Assembly (NCBI RefSeq): GCF_030272615.1
Contig: NC_081409.1
Coordinates: forward strand, 201,978,449 to 202,042,448
From: Cryptomeria japonica
Lineage: Eukaryota > Streptophyta > Pinopsida > Cupressales > Cupressaceae
Reading direction: 5' to 3'
DNA length: 64,000 nt
Shown here: positions 25,500-38,047 of the stretch, in pieces
How positions within the stretch are numbered: position 1 is the stretch's first letter
Layout: every line of letters starts with the position of its first letter
Notes under the pieces: generated by a model
What the model was told of the DNA's origin: nothing
Seen by the model: the letters and a program-made list of their open reading frames with translations, nothing else
The model's database searches: none
Made by a program: the position numbers and the translations under genes

Positions 25500-26025
25500 A
25501 TCATTCTCTTTCTATCTCTTTATCTCATGCTCTTTGTTTCCCCTAAGCTCTAGACTTATCTATTTTCTTATCTCTCTCCTTCTCCTCCCTCTCTACCTCT
25601 CTCTATCTCACTCTCTTCTCTCTCCCCAAGTTCTAGATCTTATAATTTCTCACACTTAGTCAAATTTCAATAATCACTAAGCTACTATTATTATTCTTTC
25701 TATATCTCTATTTTACTCTCTTTGTCTCCCTCCATCTCTAAACCTATCTCTCTTCCTATCACTCTCCCTCTCTCTCCCCCCCCCCATATTTCTATGTCGT
25801 TCCCTCCTCTCTCCCCAATCTCTAAACCTATTTCTATCACCCTTCTACTTTGTATGTCCTCTCTCTTCTCTACCTACCTCACGCACATTCTCTCATCTCT
25901 ATCTCACTTCTCTCCCCCTCCCCACCTATCTCTATTTTTCCCTTTTTTTAATCTCGATCTCTCTCCTCTCTCCCTCTTCCTACATACCTCCCCTCACTCC
26001 CTTCATTTACTTCTCTACATACCCA

Positions 26026-26080
<55 letters not shown>

Positions 26081-26766
26081 CTTCCTCTCTACTTATCTCA
26101 CTCTCAACCTAACCTCTATCTCCCCTCTCCCTCTCTCTACATACCTCTGCATCCCCCCCTCCTTACTATTTGTCTACATATATATCCCTCTCTCTCACTC
26201 CCTCCCTCTCTTCTTCCCTCTCTATTTCTCTTTATCTCACTCTCTTTGTCTCCCCCAAGATTTATACCTATCTCTCCCTATCAATCTCTCTCTCTCCCCT
26301 CTCTACCTCTCTTTATCTCACTCTCCTCTCCACCCCAAGATCTAGACATACATTTTTACCTCTCTCTCTCTCTACATACCTCCCTCCCAGTCCCTTTATT
26401 TTTATATATAGATCTACTTCCCTCCTCTCTCTCCTCTCTATCTCTACTTATATCTATCTCCCCTTTCCCTCTATTTATGCATACATCTCCCTCCTTTCCT
26501 ACCTACCTTTATTTATCTAAATAAAACTTCATTTATCCTCTCTCTCTATTCATACATCCCTCTCTCCCTTCCTCCACCCCTCTAATTACCCATTTATCTA
26601 TACTCTCTATCTCCCCTCTCCCTTTATGTATGTATCTCATTTGTCTCTATCCATCTATCGTCCCCCTACTCTCTTTATCTACCATCTCCCTCTCTCTACC
26701 TACCTCTCTTGCCATCCTCTCTACTTTTATCTCCCCTAACTCTCTACCTCCTTCCCTCCATACTAA

Positions 26767-26804
<38 letters not shown>

Positions 26805-27066
26805 GCTCTCTCTCTCAACCTCCCTTTCTCAAATTCTCTCTTTCTCTCTCCCTCTTTCTCTCCTCAACACCTCTCTTTCTCTAGTTGTCTCTTTGTCACA
26901 CACACACACACACACACACACTCTCACTCACTCTATCTCCCCTTCTCTCTCTTGATCTCTCTCTCAACCTCTCTCTCCCTCTCTATATTTTTATCTCTCT
27001 CAACCTCCCTTCCTCCTTCCCTCTTTGTACTCTCTAACTACTTGTCTCTAGCTACCCTCCCTCTCT
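25500..27066. repeat. Pyrimidine-rich low-complexity tract (CT-rich on plus)
   Basis: About 1.57 kb almost free of G on the plus strand, built from CTCTCC, CTATCT and CCTC motifs. It includes pure (CT)n at 26031-26077 and 26771-26813 and (CA)n at about 26896-26921. The long frames in it translate to Ser/Leu/Pro repeats and are artefacts of composition. Confidence 0.85.
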
Positions 27067-27180
27067 TTGAATGAGAGAGGGGTTGAGAGAGAGAAAGAGA
27101 TAAGGAGAGAGGGAGAGAGAGGGGCTAAGAGAGAGAGAGAGAGGGAGAGGGTGGTTAAGAAAGAGAGAGAAATAGGGAGG

Positions 27181-27247
<67 letters not shown>

Positions 27248-27321
27248 TTAGAAATAGATGTTGAGAGAAAGACTAAAGTTGAGACATAGAGGGGCTAAGA
27301 GAGAAGGGTTAAGAGAGAGAG

Positions 27322-27391
<70 letters not shown>

Positions 27392-27850
27392 ACAAAGGGA
27401 AAAAGAGAGATAGGTGTGGAGGAGGAGAGAGGTGAGATAGAGATGAGAGAATGCACATGAGGTAGGTAGAGAAGAGAGAGGAGATACAAAGTAGGAAGGG
27501 TGAGAGATATAGGTTTAGATATTGGGGAGAGGAGGGAACAATATAGAAAGATGGGGGGACAGAGAGAGGTAGAGTGATAGGAAGAGAGATAGGTTTAGAG
27601 ATCAAGGTAGACAAAGAGAGTGAAATAGACATATAGAAAGAATGATAATAGTAGCTTAGTTATTATTCAAATTTGACTGTGTGAGAAATTATAAGATCTA
27701 GAGCTTGGGGAGAGAGGAGAGAGTGAGATAGAGAAAGGTAGAGAGGGAGGAGAATGAGAGAGATAGAAAAATAGATAAGTTTAGAGCTTAGGAGAAACAA
27801 AGAGCATGAGATAGAGATATAGCAAGAGAATGATGATAGAAGCCCATTGA
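27067..27850. repeat. Purine-rich low-complexity tract (GA-rich on plus)
   Basis: The composition flips at 27067 from CT-rich to GA-rich on the same strand. Pure (GA)n runs lie at 27185-27245 and 27327-27388. The stretch 27405-27632 is the reverse complement of 25722-25945 with good identity, so it is the right arm of the inverted repeat. Confidence 0.85.
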
Positions 27851-28203
27851 TTATTGAAATTTGACTGAGTCTAAAAAATTATAAGATCTCCTAAAATCTA
27901 AAATCTACATTATGACTCCTAGAGATCTGAAACCACTCTCAAACATCCCGAAAAAATATACATAAAATATAACTTAAAGTATAAGAATATTTTATCTTTC
28001 TTATACTTAAATTTTATAATTTATGTATATATCGTAATGAAAAAAATAAGTGAATGCTAAAGGAATTTCCATCTAATTCCATGTTCCTTATCTAACTTAA
28101 TGTAAACATAACACGTTCATGTTTTTTATTTTTAAAAACATGATCGCATTTTTATTTTATAAATCCCGTATGTGTTTTTAATTTAAACAACCTGTATGTG
28201 TTT

Positions 28204-29065
28204 TGTTGAATATCCAAGCAACTGAGAGGTGGGGTGAATCAGTTGACAATTAAAATATCTTTAAAACTTTATTCACGGATCCAGAACAACTACCAGAATT
28301 AATCAAGACAATTAAAACATGAAAGCATAGATCAGACACAAAGAACACCATAATTTACGTGGAAAACCCAAGAAGGGAAAAACCATGGAGAATGCTAATT
28401 CTCAATATAAAAACATTGATTAAGATAATTTTTACAAAGGATGGATCACTACCAAAAATACTCACTGCGAGAGGGATCACTACCCAAAAAGGCTCACTAT
28501 CAAAGGACTCATTGTCGAAGAAAGAAAGACACAAAAGAAAATCCACCACTGAAACACTATTGGAATTGATTCCGATAACTATCCGCAACACACTTCACAA
28601 TAAAAGCTATATTATTTCAATATTGCATGTCTTCAACACAATTAGCCATTCACAAAATTGCCACACTAATTCATCCAAATCATACACATACACCTATTGT
28701 CTTTAGAAAAACATAATCTTTCAAGTCGACCAAGACCAAGATCTAAAATAGGTCAATACTAAACATTCCAGTGGTGGGAAGGAATGAGAAGTAGACCACA
28801 TCACAATGTTCCTCATTAAAAATATCAACATGTTACATAGATTACCAATGTCGAACCCAAAATAAAAATATCGTTACACATCCTCAACTTTTGAATCAAG
28901 TTGGACCCAAAAATAACATTGAGTAACATCAAAAACACATCTTCTAAGAAGCCAAATCTTCTGGGACATCACATACATACCAAAATTCCATTGCTACTCA
29001 ATATACCACATCTGAACCTAATCGAACTATAAATTTTGACAACATATAACATAATGCTAATGACA
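28204..29065 (-). repeat. 3' LTR of the copia element
   Basis: 862 bp on the plus-strand left. It is preceded inward by the polypurine tract, which gives the minus orientation. It has fewer copies of a short internal GGCTCACTGCC-type repeat than the other LTR. Confidence 0.85.
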
Positions 29066-29299
29066 ATCTCCCCCTTTGTCATTGATGGAAACATCCATCA
29101 AGACGATAAGCATATCAATGCACATCACACTCTCTCTCCCTCTTTGACAACAATGACAAAGGAGGGAAAAACTCCCCTTATGAAACTCACTCCTGCTCCC
29201 CTTAAGAGGAAGCACTTCAAGCATCAATCTAGAAAAGAATATGTAGGTTGCTTGCTGGACCAATGCACATTAGTTCAAACTGGGAAGGGGTAATATCCC

Positions 29300-32200
29300 C
29301 AACTTCTGTCAGAGATACTCAAAAGTATCTTTAGACAATGCCTTAGTGAATATATTTGCAATCTTCTCCTTTGTAGGTACATATTCAGGTCTTACTTCAT
29401 TATTCAACACTTTTTCCCTTATGAAGTGGTACCTGGTGGATATGTGCTTTGTTCTAGAATGTTGTACCAGATTCTTTGAGATATTTTATTGCACTAGTAT
29501 TGTCACATGTAATTGAAATAGGGTCATCAAACTTTACACCAATGTCCTTCAGAGTCTGCTTCATCCATAATTTTTTTTTGCAACATGACAATGTTGCAAT
29601 GTATTCTACTTTAACTATAGATAGAGACACAAAATCTTACTTCTTACTCGACCAAGCAAATAACCCAGAGCCAAGAAAGAATGCTCCACCTTTTGTACTT
29701 TTCTTGTCATAAACACTTCCGACCCAGTCTACATCTGTATAAGTTGTCAGGGTAAAATATGACTCATGGGATAGCACAAAAAAAACTCTTGTGTACCTTT
29801 CAAATATCTAAAGATCCCTTTTACTATCACAACATATGATTCTTTAGGTTCTTACTGAAATATGACTGCCAAACATACTGCATACATGATATCTGGTTTG
29901 GTAGCAGTCAAATATAATAGTCCTCCAATTATTAACCTATACTGACTTGCATCTTCCTTAGGAGATTTATCATCTTTGGTTAACTTGCATCTAGTGGTCA
30001 TAGGTGTACACACTAGTTTGGAGTTCTCCAACCCAAACTTCTTTAACAACTCTTTGATGTGCTTAGACTAAGAAATGAAAATTCCTTTATCATTATGATT
30101 AACTTGCAAACCAAAGAAGAAATTTAACTCACCAATCATGGAAATATCAAACTCTTTTTGCATCTCATTAGAAAACCTTCTAGACATACCTTCATTTCCT
30201 CCAAAGATTATATCATCAACATACACTACAACAATTAGGATTTTACTTGAATCAGTCTTGAAATATAAATTGTTGTCAATCGAACCTTTCTAAAATCTTT
30301 GAATAATTAGGTACTTGTCTAGCCTTCCATACCAATCTCTAGGGGTTTGTTTCAATCCATACAAGACCACATTCAATTTGGAAACAATGTTTGGATCATA
30401 TTTTAACCTGAAACTTTCTGATTGTTCAGTATAATATTTTTTCAATTCTCCTTTCAAGAATGTTGATTTCACATCCATCTGAAAAACCTTGAAGTCCTTA
30501 AATGCTTTAAATGCCAAGAACATCTTGATTGCCTCCATTCAAGCAATCGGGACATAATTCTCATCAAAATCAATGTCTTCAATCTGAGTATAACCTTTTC
30601 AAACAAACCTTGTTTTGTTTCTTACAACCTTTCCATCTTCATCCAATTTGTTCTGGAATACCCACTTAGTTCCAATCACATTCTTGTCTTCCAGTCTATT
30701 AACTAATTCCCATGTTTGAATTTTCTTAATCTGATCCATCTCTTCTTTCATTTCTTTCATCTAATTTTGATCATTATAAAATTCTTCTACGATATTTAGC
30801 TTAGACTCAGATAGGAAAATTTGTTCTTGACCTGCTTTGCTTCTTGTGATGATACTTTTTCTCTTATCTCCAACAATCTGATATTTCGAATGATTCTTCT
30901 AAACATATCTTGGGGTCTTGGATGTAGATGTTGGAGCATATTGAAAATTCTTTTCTTCATTTCTGATTTCCTCTTCCTTTTTCCTATCACTAGAATCATT
31001 AGAGTCAAATCCACCAATATCTCAGAGTCTTTTAAAGTACTTTCATCAACTTTCACATTTGCACTTTCAACAATATTATTCAGCTTTTTATTGTAACACT
31101 GACATGCCTTGCTATTTGTTGAATAGCCTAAGAATATGCCTTCATCTACTATGTTGTAAAACTTTCCAATATTATCCCCACCTCTCCAAATATAGCACTT
31201 GCTTCCAAATACTTTGAAATATTTCACTGTCAAAGTTCTACCATACCAAAGTTCATAGGATGTCTTCTCATATTTCTTCTAGTATATAATTCTTTTAAGA
31301 GTATATGTTACTTAATTATGTCAAGAGTGTATGTTGTTGTGTGAATTGCCTCTCTCCAATAGACTTTCGGTAATTCTACTCCTTTCATCATAGTTCTGCT
31401 GCCTCTTGTATAGTTCGGTTCGTTCTTTCTACTACACCATTCTGTTGCAGTGTTTGGGAAGTAGATAACTGTCTTTTGATGCGATGTTTCTCATAGAAAT
31501 CATTAAACTCATCATAAATATATTCTCCTCCTCTATTAGACCTTAAACACTTGATTTTCCTATCAACTTCATTCTCAACTTTTGCCTTGAATATCTTGAA
31601 TTTCTCCAATGCCTTGGACTTTTGTCTTAAAAATGCAACCCAAGTCATTCTAGAATAATCATCAATTAATAACATGAAATACCTCTCACCTTGCAAGCTC
31701 CTTATTCTAGTAGGACCACATAGATCTTTGTGTATCAAATCTACTAATATAGTGGACAAATACTCTTTTCCTCTAAATGTGCTCTTTGTCTACTTTCCTA
31801 CTTGACTTTCCTTGCAGATGTTACTCGATTTGGTCAATCTTGGTAAATCTCTCACTGCACTCCTTGAACTGATTTGTGCAAGGTTATCAAAGTTGATATG
31901 AAACATCCTCTAATGTTATATCCAACTATCATCAAGTTGAGATAACAAACTTTATATTGTAGCTCCTTCCAGTTGATACATATTTTCATTTGTCCTCCTT
32001 CCATTTGCAATAACCATTCCAAACTCCATCCAGATCTCACATCCATTATCCTGAAAAAAAACATTATATCCATTTTCACACATTTGTCCAACACTTAAAA
32101 TATTATGATGTAAACCCTTCACATAGTATGAATTTCCAGTGTTATGCTTTCAATCAAAAGTAATTGAATGAATCATAACTGTGTGTTGTCTAAGATCATC

Positions 32201-33190
32201 TCCGAACGTAACAAAACCTCCATCATATTTTGCAAATTTTATGAACTTACTCTTATCACCAGTCATATGATTTGAGAATTCACTATCAATCAACCATTCG
32301 TTCTTATCTCTTCTAGCATGAAATGTAGTAGCAACAATCTTAGAAATATCAAACCTAGGTGTATCCTTTTCTACCAGAAACAAATAATCACCTTCTTCAT
32401 AATCTCATTCATCATATGAAATGCCAGGATCATCCTTAACATTATAGGCTCTCTTATTGAGCTTTTATTTGTTTTCCCTAAACTTTTGTCTTGTTCCATT
32501 TTATGGACATCTATTATCTATATGACCAATCTTTCCACATCTAAAATATTTAAAGGGTAACATATATTTGTACTTCCTAGTGCCTTTCTTCAATTTCCTC
32601 ACAAAGTTTGCTTCCATCTCATTTGGGTTGTTGTCATCATTCAGACCATCTTTAGATGCTTTGAATGTTGTCTCTGATTTGTCTTTGTCCTTTCTAAATT
32701 TTCTCACTTTAAATGCAATCAGGGTACCAAATAGCTTCTCTCTAGTGAACTTCTTTGAATCATTAGTTTCTTCAATAGCTGAGATCTTATCACTGTAATT
32801 CACTGGTAGAGTCATCAAGATTTTGTCAATTACATCTTCATCATTCAAGGTGCCTCTGAGTTCTCTGATTTCATTCACTGCGCTACCAACCTTCTCAAAA
32901 TAGCTTACTATATCTTCTCCTTCTTCCATCTTCAAGTTTTCATACCTTCGTTTACCTGTTAGACTCTTTGTCAACTTAACTCTCTCATTTCCTTCATAGA
33001 TATCTTTTAGCTTGTGCCAAACCTCATAAGTAGTATTCAAGGAAATATTTTTTTTCAATTCAATTTTTGATAATGCACTAAAGATAGTATTCAAGGAGTA
33101 GTAAGACCATTTGCCAATTGTACATACTTAGACTCCACCACCTTCCAAGTGTTGTAACCCAAAGAAACTAGATAAACTCTCATCTTTACT
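29300..33190 (-). pseudogene. copia gag-pol polyprotein, multiply broken
   Basis: Blocks in order on minus: gag (33094-32501, UBN2 type) with zinc knuckle YFRCGKIGHIDNRC, where the first Cys is replaced by Tyr; protease (32383-32150) with LIDSEFSNHMTGD in place of DSGCSNH, so the catalytic triad is lost; integrase core (31759-31388) with the second catalytic Asp changed (LRSNRGGEY for LRSDRGGEY) but the Glu kept (VVERTNRT); integrase C-terminus (31233-30796); RT block (30538-30290, FQMDVKSTFLKGEL and LYGLKQTPRDWY); and RT/RNase H (30049-29300, SQYRLIIGGLLYLTATKPDI). Many stops and frameshifts separate them. No functional protein is expected. Confidence 0.88.
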
Positions 33191-33290
33191 TTCTAGAAAC
33201 AATAATCAAATGCATTCAAAGATGGCACATATCAAGATCTACCTCAAGCGGTTAAGCTCTATATCAAGGAACCAAATCTCTGATACCAAG

Positions 33291-34180
33291 TGTTGAATAT
33301 CTGGGCAATTGAGACGGGGGTGAATCAGTTGACAATTAAAATCTTCTTCAGAAATTTATTTATAGATCCAACTACTAGAATTAATCAAGATAAATAAAAC
33401 ATTAAAACATAGATTAGACACAAAGAACACCAGAATTTATGTGGAAAACCCAAGAAGGGAAAAACCATGAAGAATGTTAATTCTCAATATAAAATCATCG
33501 GTTAAGGTGATTTTTACAAAGGATGGCTCATTGCTAAAAATTCTCACTGCAGGAGGACTCATTGCCTAGAAAGGCTCACTATCAGAGGGCTCACTGCCCA
33601 GAAAGGCTCACTGCCGAAGAAAGAAAGATAGAAAAGAAAATCCACAATGAAACACAATCTTCATTGTCGGAACTGCTTTGAGTAACTATCCGCAACACAC
33701 TTCACAACAACAATTGGATTCTTTCAATCTCACATATCTTCAACACAATTAGCCATTCACAAAAATGTCACGCTAACTCATTCAGATCATACACATACAT
33801 ATATTGTCTTCGAAAAAACATAATCTTCCAAGTCGACCAAGACATGGATCTAAAATAGGTCAATACTAAATATTCCAGTGTTGGGAAGAAATGAGAAGTA
33901 GACTACATTACAACATTCCTCATTGAACATATCAACACGTTACATATATTACCAATGTTGGACCCAAAACAAAAACACCGTTACACATCCTCAACTTCTA
34001 CATCAAGTCAGACCCAAAAATAGCACTAAGTAACATCGACAACACATCTTCCAAGAAGCCAAATCTTCTGAGACATCACATACATACCAAACTTCCATTG
34101 ATGCTCAATATACCACATCCGGACCTAACCGAACCATAATATTTGACATCAATGACAACATATAACATAATGCTACCATG
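33291..34180 (-). repeat. 5' LTR of the copia element
   Basis: 890 bp, adjacent to the PBS at 33277-33288. It is 28 bp longer than the other LTR; an extra GGCTCACTGCCCAGAAA unit near 33586-33610 and a short insertion near 34150 account for this. Confidence 0.85.
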
Positions 34181-34185
34181 TTTTT

Positions 34186-35489
34186 CCTTGTACTTAGGCT
34201 TGGATAGAAAGTTTGAGGCTTGGGAGCCTTATTTCCCTCCTTTTCACATTTTTTCTTCTTTTAATATGGTTTCTCAACTTCATCATCATCAGGTTTACAT
34301 GTTATCAAGTGGCCATTTATAAATTGCCACCATAATTTCACCCATCTTCTGAGTTTTCTAACCATATAATTTTTTTAAAATTTGAACAACATTAACAAAC
34401 TATTCTTGAATTTCTTTTACCAATGTCTCCAAAGTTCACAGAGACAGAAAAGTACCATTTTTTAAATAACTTTTAAAATACTTGTCAAAATTCGAAATAA
34501 ATTATATATTATTGTTCTATACTTTATTCTTTACACTTTGAAAAAATGAATTTTCAATTATTTTGGTGCAAGTTACGTGACACGCATGAATAGGTACCTG
34601 ATTTTCAAGATATGTCCACTTTGAAAAATCATAACAAAAAAAACTACTCAACAAAAAAATACACAACTTCTAGTGATCACTCTTAACTATATTTCTACTA
34701 AAGGGTTTTTCAAAATACTAAATGTAACTATAACGTTGTTAATGTGCATGTCAAACACTATGTTATGTTTTGTTGAAAAAAAGAGGAACACTTTTGTGTG
34801 CATGAAAGATTTGACCCCCTATCTTATCCAATTTTGAAAAAATTTAGTCGTTTGGAAACTAGATTTAGAGTACTACAATCTTTGTTTTTTGGGTATCTTC
34901 AAATTTTGAGTGGACGAGTCTCAAATTGCTCCTCCAAGTTTAGGTTTAGCTGATTTCAAGAAGAAAAAAAGGTGTCACTTATACCCCATTTTCGCTCACT
35001 ATCTTGATGCACTTACCCAATTATTGATTCCAATAGATGATAGTTATCTTATAATAAAATAATGATACTAATAATCCATGAGATTTATTTAAAAGTGTAT
35101 CCCTAACTTGGCATATATTAATAACCATAGATAGAGGTTAATTTAGATTAACTATGTTCTAGTTGCAAAAGTGAATAATTTCAAATTAAATGTTCCACAA
35201 AATGCCATATGCAGATTCATAATGCACATACACCTACAATAAAAATGTGATAAGCGTTTGAAAAAACTCTAAGAAAATATCATAGTTTGAAATCATTCTC
35301 AATCATAAATTCTTCTCTATTAAATCATATAATTCAATCATAAACATCAACAAGCATATAAGACTTCAACACATGGTATGTTTTATAAATTCATAAAAAG
35401 AGACTTTTGTGTGGGAAGAATCAAGCATGAGATGAAAAACAAAACAAACCATTAGATGTTCATCTAATGGAAAGAAGACCACACTTTCA
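34186..35489. other. Continuation of the interrupted arm, then intergenic DNA
   Basis: To about 35022 this is the outer part of the right arm of the inverted repeat, with AT-rich non-matching sequence between. From 35023 on it is ordinary AT-rich DNA without a recognised gene. Confidence 0.5.
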
Positions 35490-35665
35490 TTTTCATACAA
35501 GGGGTAGGAATTTTTTAATCATTGAAGAAAGATACAAAATAGAAATGGCAAATGACCCAATAAAATAATCAAATAGTTAGTCTTATCTTCCACAACTAAT
35601 TGATCAAATAGACAATATAAAACCAAAGGAAAATCTCCTCTATCCACAACATTCCAATCTAAAAA
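35490..35665 (-). mobile_element. LINE 3'-end fragment, old
   Basis: CAACTAATTGATCAAAT and CTCCTCTATCCACAACATTCC here parallel CTAATTGTTCCAACATG and CTCCTATCCACAATATTCC in the LINE at 14195-14260, in the same orientation. Identity is low, so this is an older or different family member. Boundaries are approximate. Confidence 0.5.
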
Positions 35666-36663
35666 AATTATTTGTATTGTGTATCAATCACATTTGACAT
35701 AAAGATCTAGACTAAATATTACAATGGACAAAGATTTTGAGTCATGCCATATATAATTTGAAAAACACACATAGCCACTTGTCCATCGCTCTGTGAATTA
35801 AGACACTATGAATTTTTTGCAAATAGGTGTTTAAACTAGATAATCCTATACCATTTTTGCAAGCAATCAAAGATAGTCAGTATATCTTTAAAAAAACTCA
35901 TATGTTGTCTACAAATCTAAAACTAGTAATCAAATCAATTCAGATGTTGAGATTTGTACATATAGAAAATGGAAGAGAAAGAGAAGAATCTTATGGCTCA
36001 ACTTTGCATTCCATCCACTTAATTAATTTTGAATAAGAAAAGCCTAATTCAATTCCTTGTTTACCAAAATGTGAAGCCAAAGGATTAAAAAATCTAACAA
36101 ACTATAGTGTCAAAAAATTAGTAGAGTGAGAGATGGTTTTCTATTTAGATTTTTTTGTGAAGATAATGAACTTTAGGAATATAGTTAATTAAGTGTGAAA
36201 AAATTAGGTGAAAGGAATTTATCCTAAGTAATGGTTTTAGTCAAGTAAGATTACGTACATTGAGAATATCTAGGTGTCTATCAAAAGCATAAGATATTTC
36301 ATGACTCATTGGTGAATGTCCTTCAATACCCCTATTATGGATACACACACTACTCAACAACCTACTTGGTCATTGTTTTAAAGTATTGATACTTCTTGGT
36401 TAACATCTAAGACCCTCTTCATATTATTTCATGAAATTTTGTATCAAACATGTATCGGGACACCTTCATGTGCATATTGATGGCATGAAGAACCCATGTG
36501 TGTGTATGTTGTTTATTATTTCTTATATGTATTAGTGTGAATGCATTGATGACATAAAGAACATTGTATATGTATTTTGTTTGGTATTCCTTAATGCTCT
36601 TGATTGGCATGTTTATTTCTAATTTATTCTTGTATCTAATTAATTGATTTGAGTGTTGCCATA
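35666..36663. other. Intergenic DNA, no gene recognised
   Basis: AT-rich; short frames only, none with a recognisable family. Confidence 0.5.
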
Positions 36664-36861
36664 TACTCCTTGTTATGTGTGAGCATGGTTGGTACCAAAT
36701 AAACTATCTCCTACTACAAAGGGGTGGACCCGAAGGTCTCACATGGTTGGGTGACATTAAACTACTCCTTGTTATGTGTGAGCATGGTTGGTACCAAATA
36801 AACTATCTCCTACTACAAAGGGGTGGACCCGAAGGTCTCACATGGTTGGGTGACATTAAAC
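36664..36861. repeat. Perfect tandem duplication, 99 bp x 2
   Basis: ACTCCTTGTTATGTGTGAGC starts at 36665 and again at 36764, and the 99-bp units appear identical. Because 99 is a multiple of three, a frame at 36675-37004 passes through both copies. No family was recognised, so the frame was not called as a gene. Confidence 0.9.
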
Positions 36862-38047
36862 TATCGTTAGGACTAGATGGATTTAGAGTATTTAATTTGG
36901 AGAGCCTATTATATACTCTCATGGCATCATGTTACTTGCACCACTTCATTGTTGGGGTCTTGAAACATTTTAAATTAGATTCGTGTGGCTATTATAATAA
37001 GTGATTATTTAGGTATTATTTAACTCTCTTATGTTTATAGTGATCCATTAATGTTTGGGATGAGATCCAATAATTATAATAATTATATATAGTTTCAGTT
37101 TAGTATGTTTTGTACCTTGTCTTGAGAGGGAGAACAAGCATTATATAATATATTTTGAAATTATGATATGTATGCATGCTTGATTTAGAGGATAAAAAGT
37201 ATTATTATGTCATGGACACTTTGGATTGTGATCTACCACATAGGTGGAAAGAGTTCAATTTTTATTTTTTGCATGTCTCAACCTTGGTGTCAAACAAGCA
37301 TGTCATTTTGTATTATTTTTCTCATGTTAAACAATGTGATAAAGACATGATTAGAAATCACAATTTTATATTCTTGTAGAATGGACATGAAAACTAGGTA
37401 GATAAAATGCATTCTTGTAGAGTTATTGGAATTGAAACAATTTAAGTAATTGAAATGATTTATTAGATGGTCTAGAATGGGATCCCTTGGGGTGGTTGTA
37501 CCCTTACCGTGCTTATCATTCTTTTTACATGTGTGTTTCCTTGTGTGTATTTGAATTTTATAAGGTCTTGTTAATGTTAAACATGTCCTATCCCTATTTT
37601 TGGGTGGTGTTTGAGACTCTTGTGAGTTACAATACCTTAGTATTAGTAGTTGTGCCTAGTGTTGGGATGACTAGTTTAAAGAGAGTTGGGTATGTAAATG
37701 GGATATACCTATTTTCTTAGTTCTCTTAAAGTTTTATCCTTAGATCTACATGTTGGTCTACATCATATAGATGCGTAAGCCTTATCTCAATTTCTCTAAC
37801 TTTATTCTCTATTAGAGAACTTAGTTATCTAATGTAAAATCCCTGGAAAAGTCTCTACCTTCTATTTGGTAATTCTATTTTGGTAAAACCCTGAATGAGA
37901 CTAGAATTCAAGTGTATTTGAGTCCTCTAAGTCAATGAAAATCGTGAAATTGTGTTGTTGCCTAGTTGCACATTGTAGTCTAGAACCTTCAAACAACAAA
38001 CACTTTTTACACTTTTTATAAAAGAATTCCTAAAGAAGAATTGTTCC
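36862..38047. other. Intergenic DNA, no gene recognised
   Basis: AT-rich with two short frames (37176-37379, 37487-37720) of no recognisable family. The composition from 37730 to 38040 resembles an LTR-retrotransposon end but no partner was found. Confidence 0.4.

Larger units (their letters stand above)
28199..34185 (-). mobile_element. Ty1/copia retrotransposon, full-length but decayed, TSD TGTTT
   Basis: Two LTRs (28204-29065 and 33291-34180) share TGTTGAATATC at their left end and ACATATAACATAATGCTA near the right end. TGTTT flanks the element at 28199-28203 and 34181-34185. On minus the order is LTR, PBS (TGGTATCAGAGATTTGG just inside 33291), gag, protease, integrase, RT, RNase H, polypurine tract (AAAGGGGGAGATTG, 29066-29079), LTR; integrase before RT defines copia. 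The coding part is full of stops. It is inserted in the right arm of the large inverted repeat. Confidence 0.92.
24972..35022. repeat. Large imperfect inverted repeat (foldback-type), interrupted by copia
   Basis: Sequence outward from the centre matches its own reverse complement. The best matches are 25107-25945 against 28203-27405 (for example AAATTAAAAACACATAC and AAGTTAGATAAGGAACATGG on the left arm). Once the copia element (28204-34180) is removed, the outer parts also match: CAATTGGGTAAATGCAC at 24972 against the complement of GTGCATTTACCC-like sequence ending near 35022. The arms carry a pyrimidine-rich tract on the left and a purine-rich tract on the right. No transposase frame is present. 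It could be a foldback element or a Mutator-like element with very long TIRs; no clear 9-bp TSD was found. Confidence 0.7.

Noticed and set aside
25722-27632. Long open frames in the CT-rich and GA-rich tracts (Ser/Leu/Pro or Arg/Glu repeats)
   Set aside because: They follow from low-complexity composition, exist in several frames at once and have no domain resemblance.
36675-37004. 109-codon frame through the 99-bp duplication
   Set aside because: Open only because the unit length is a multiple of three; no homology or start context.
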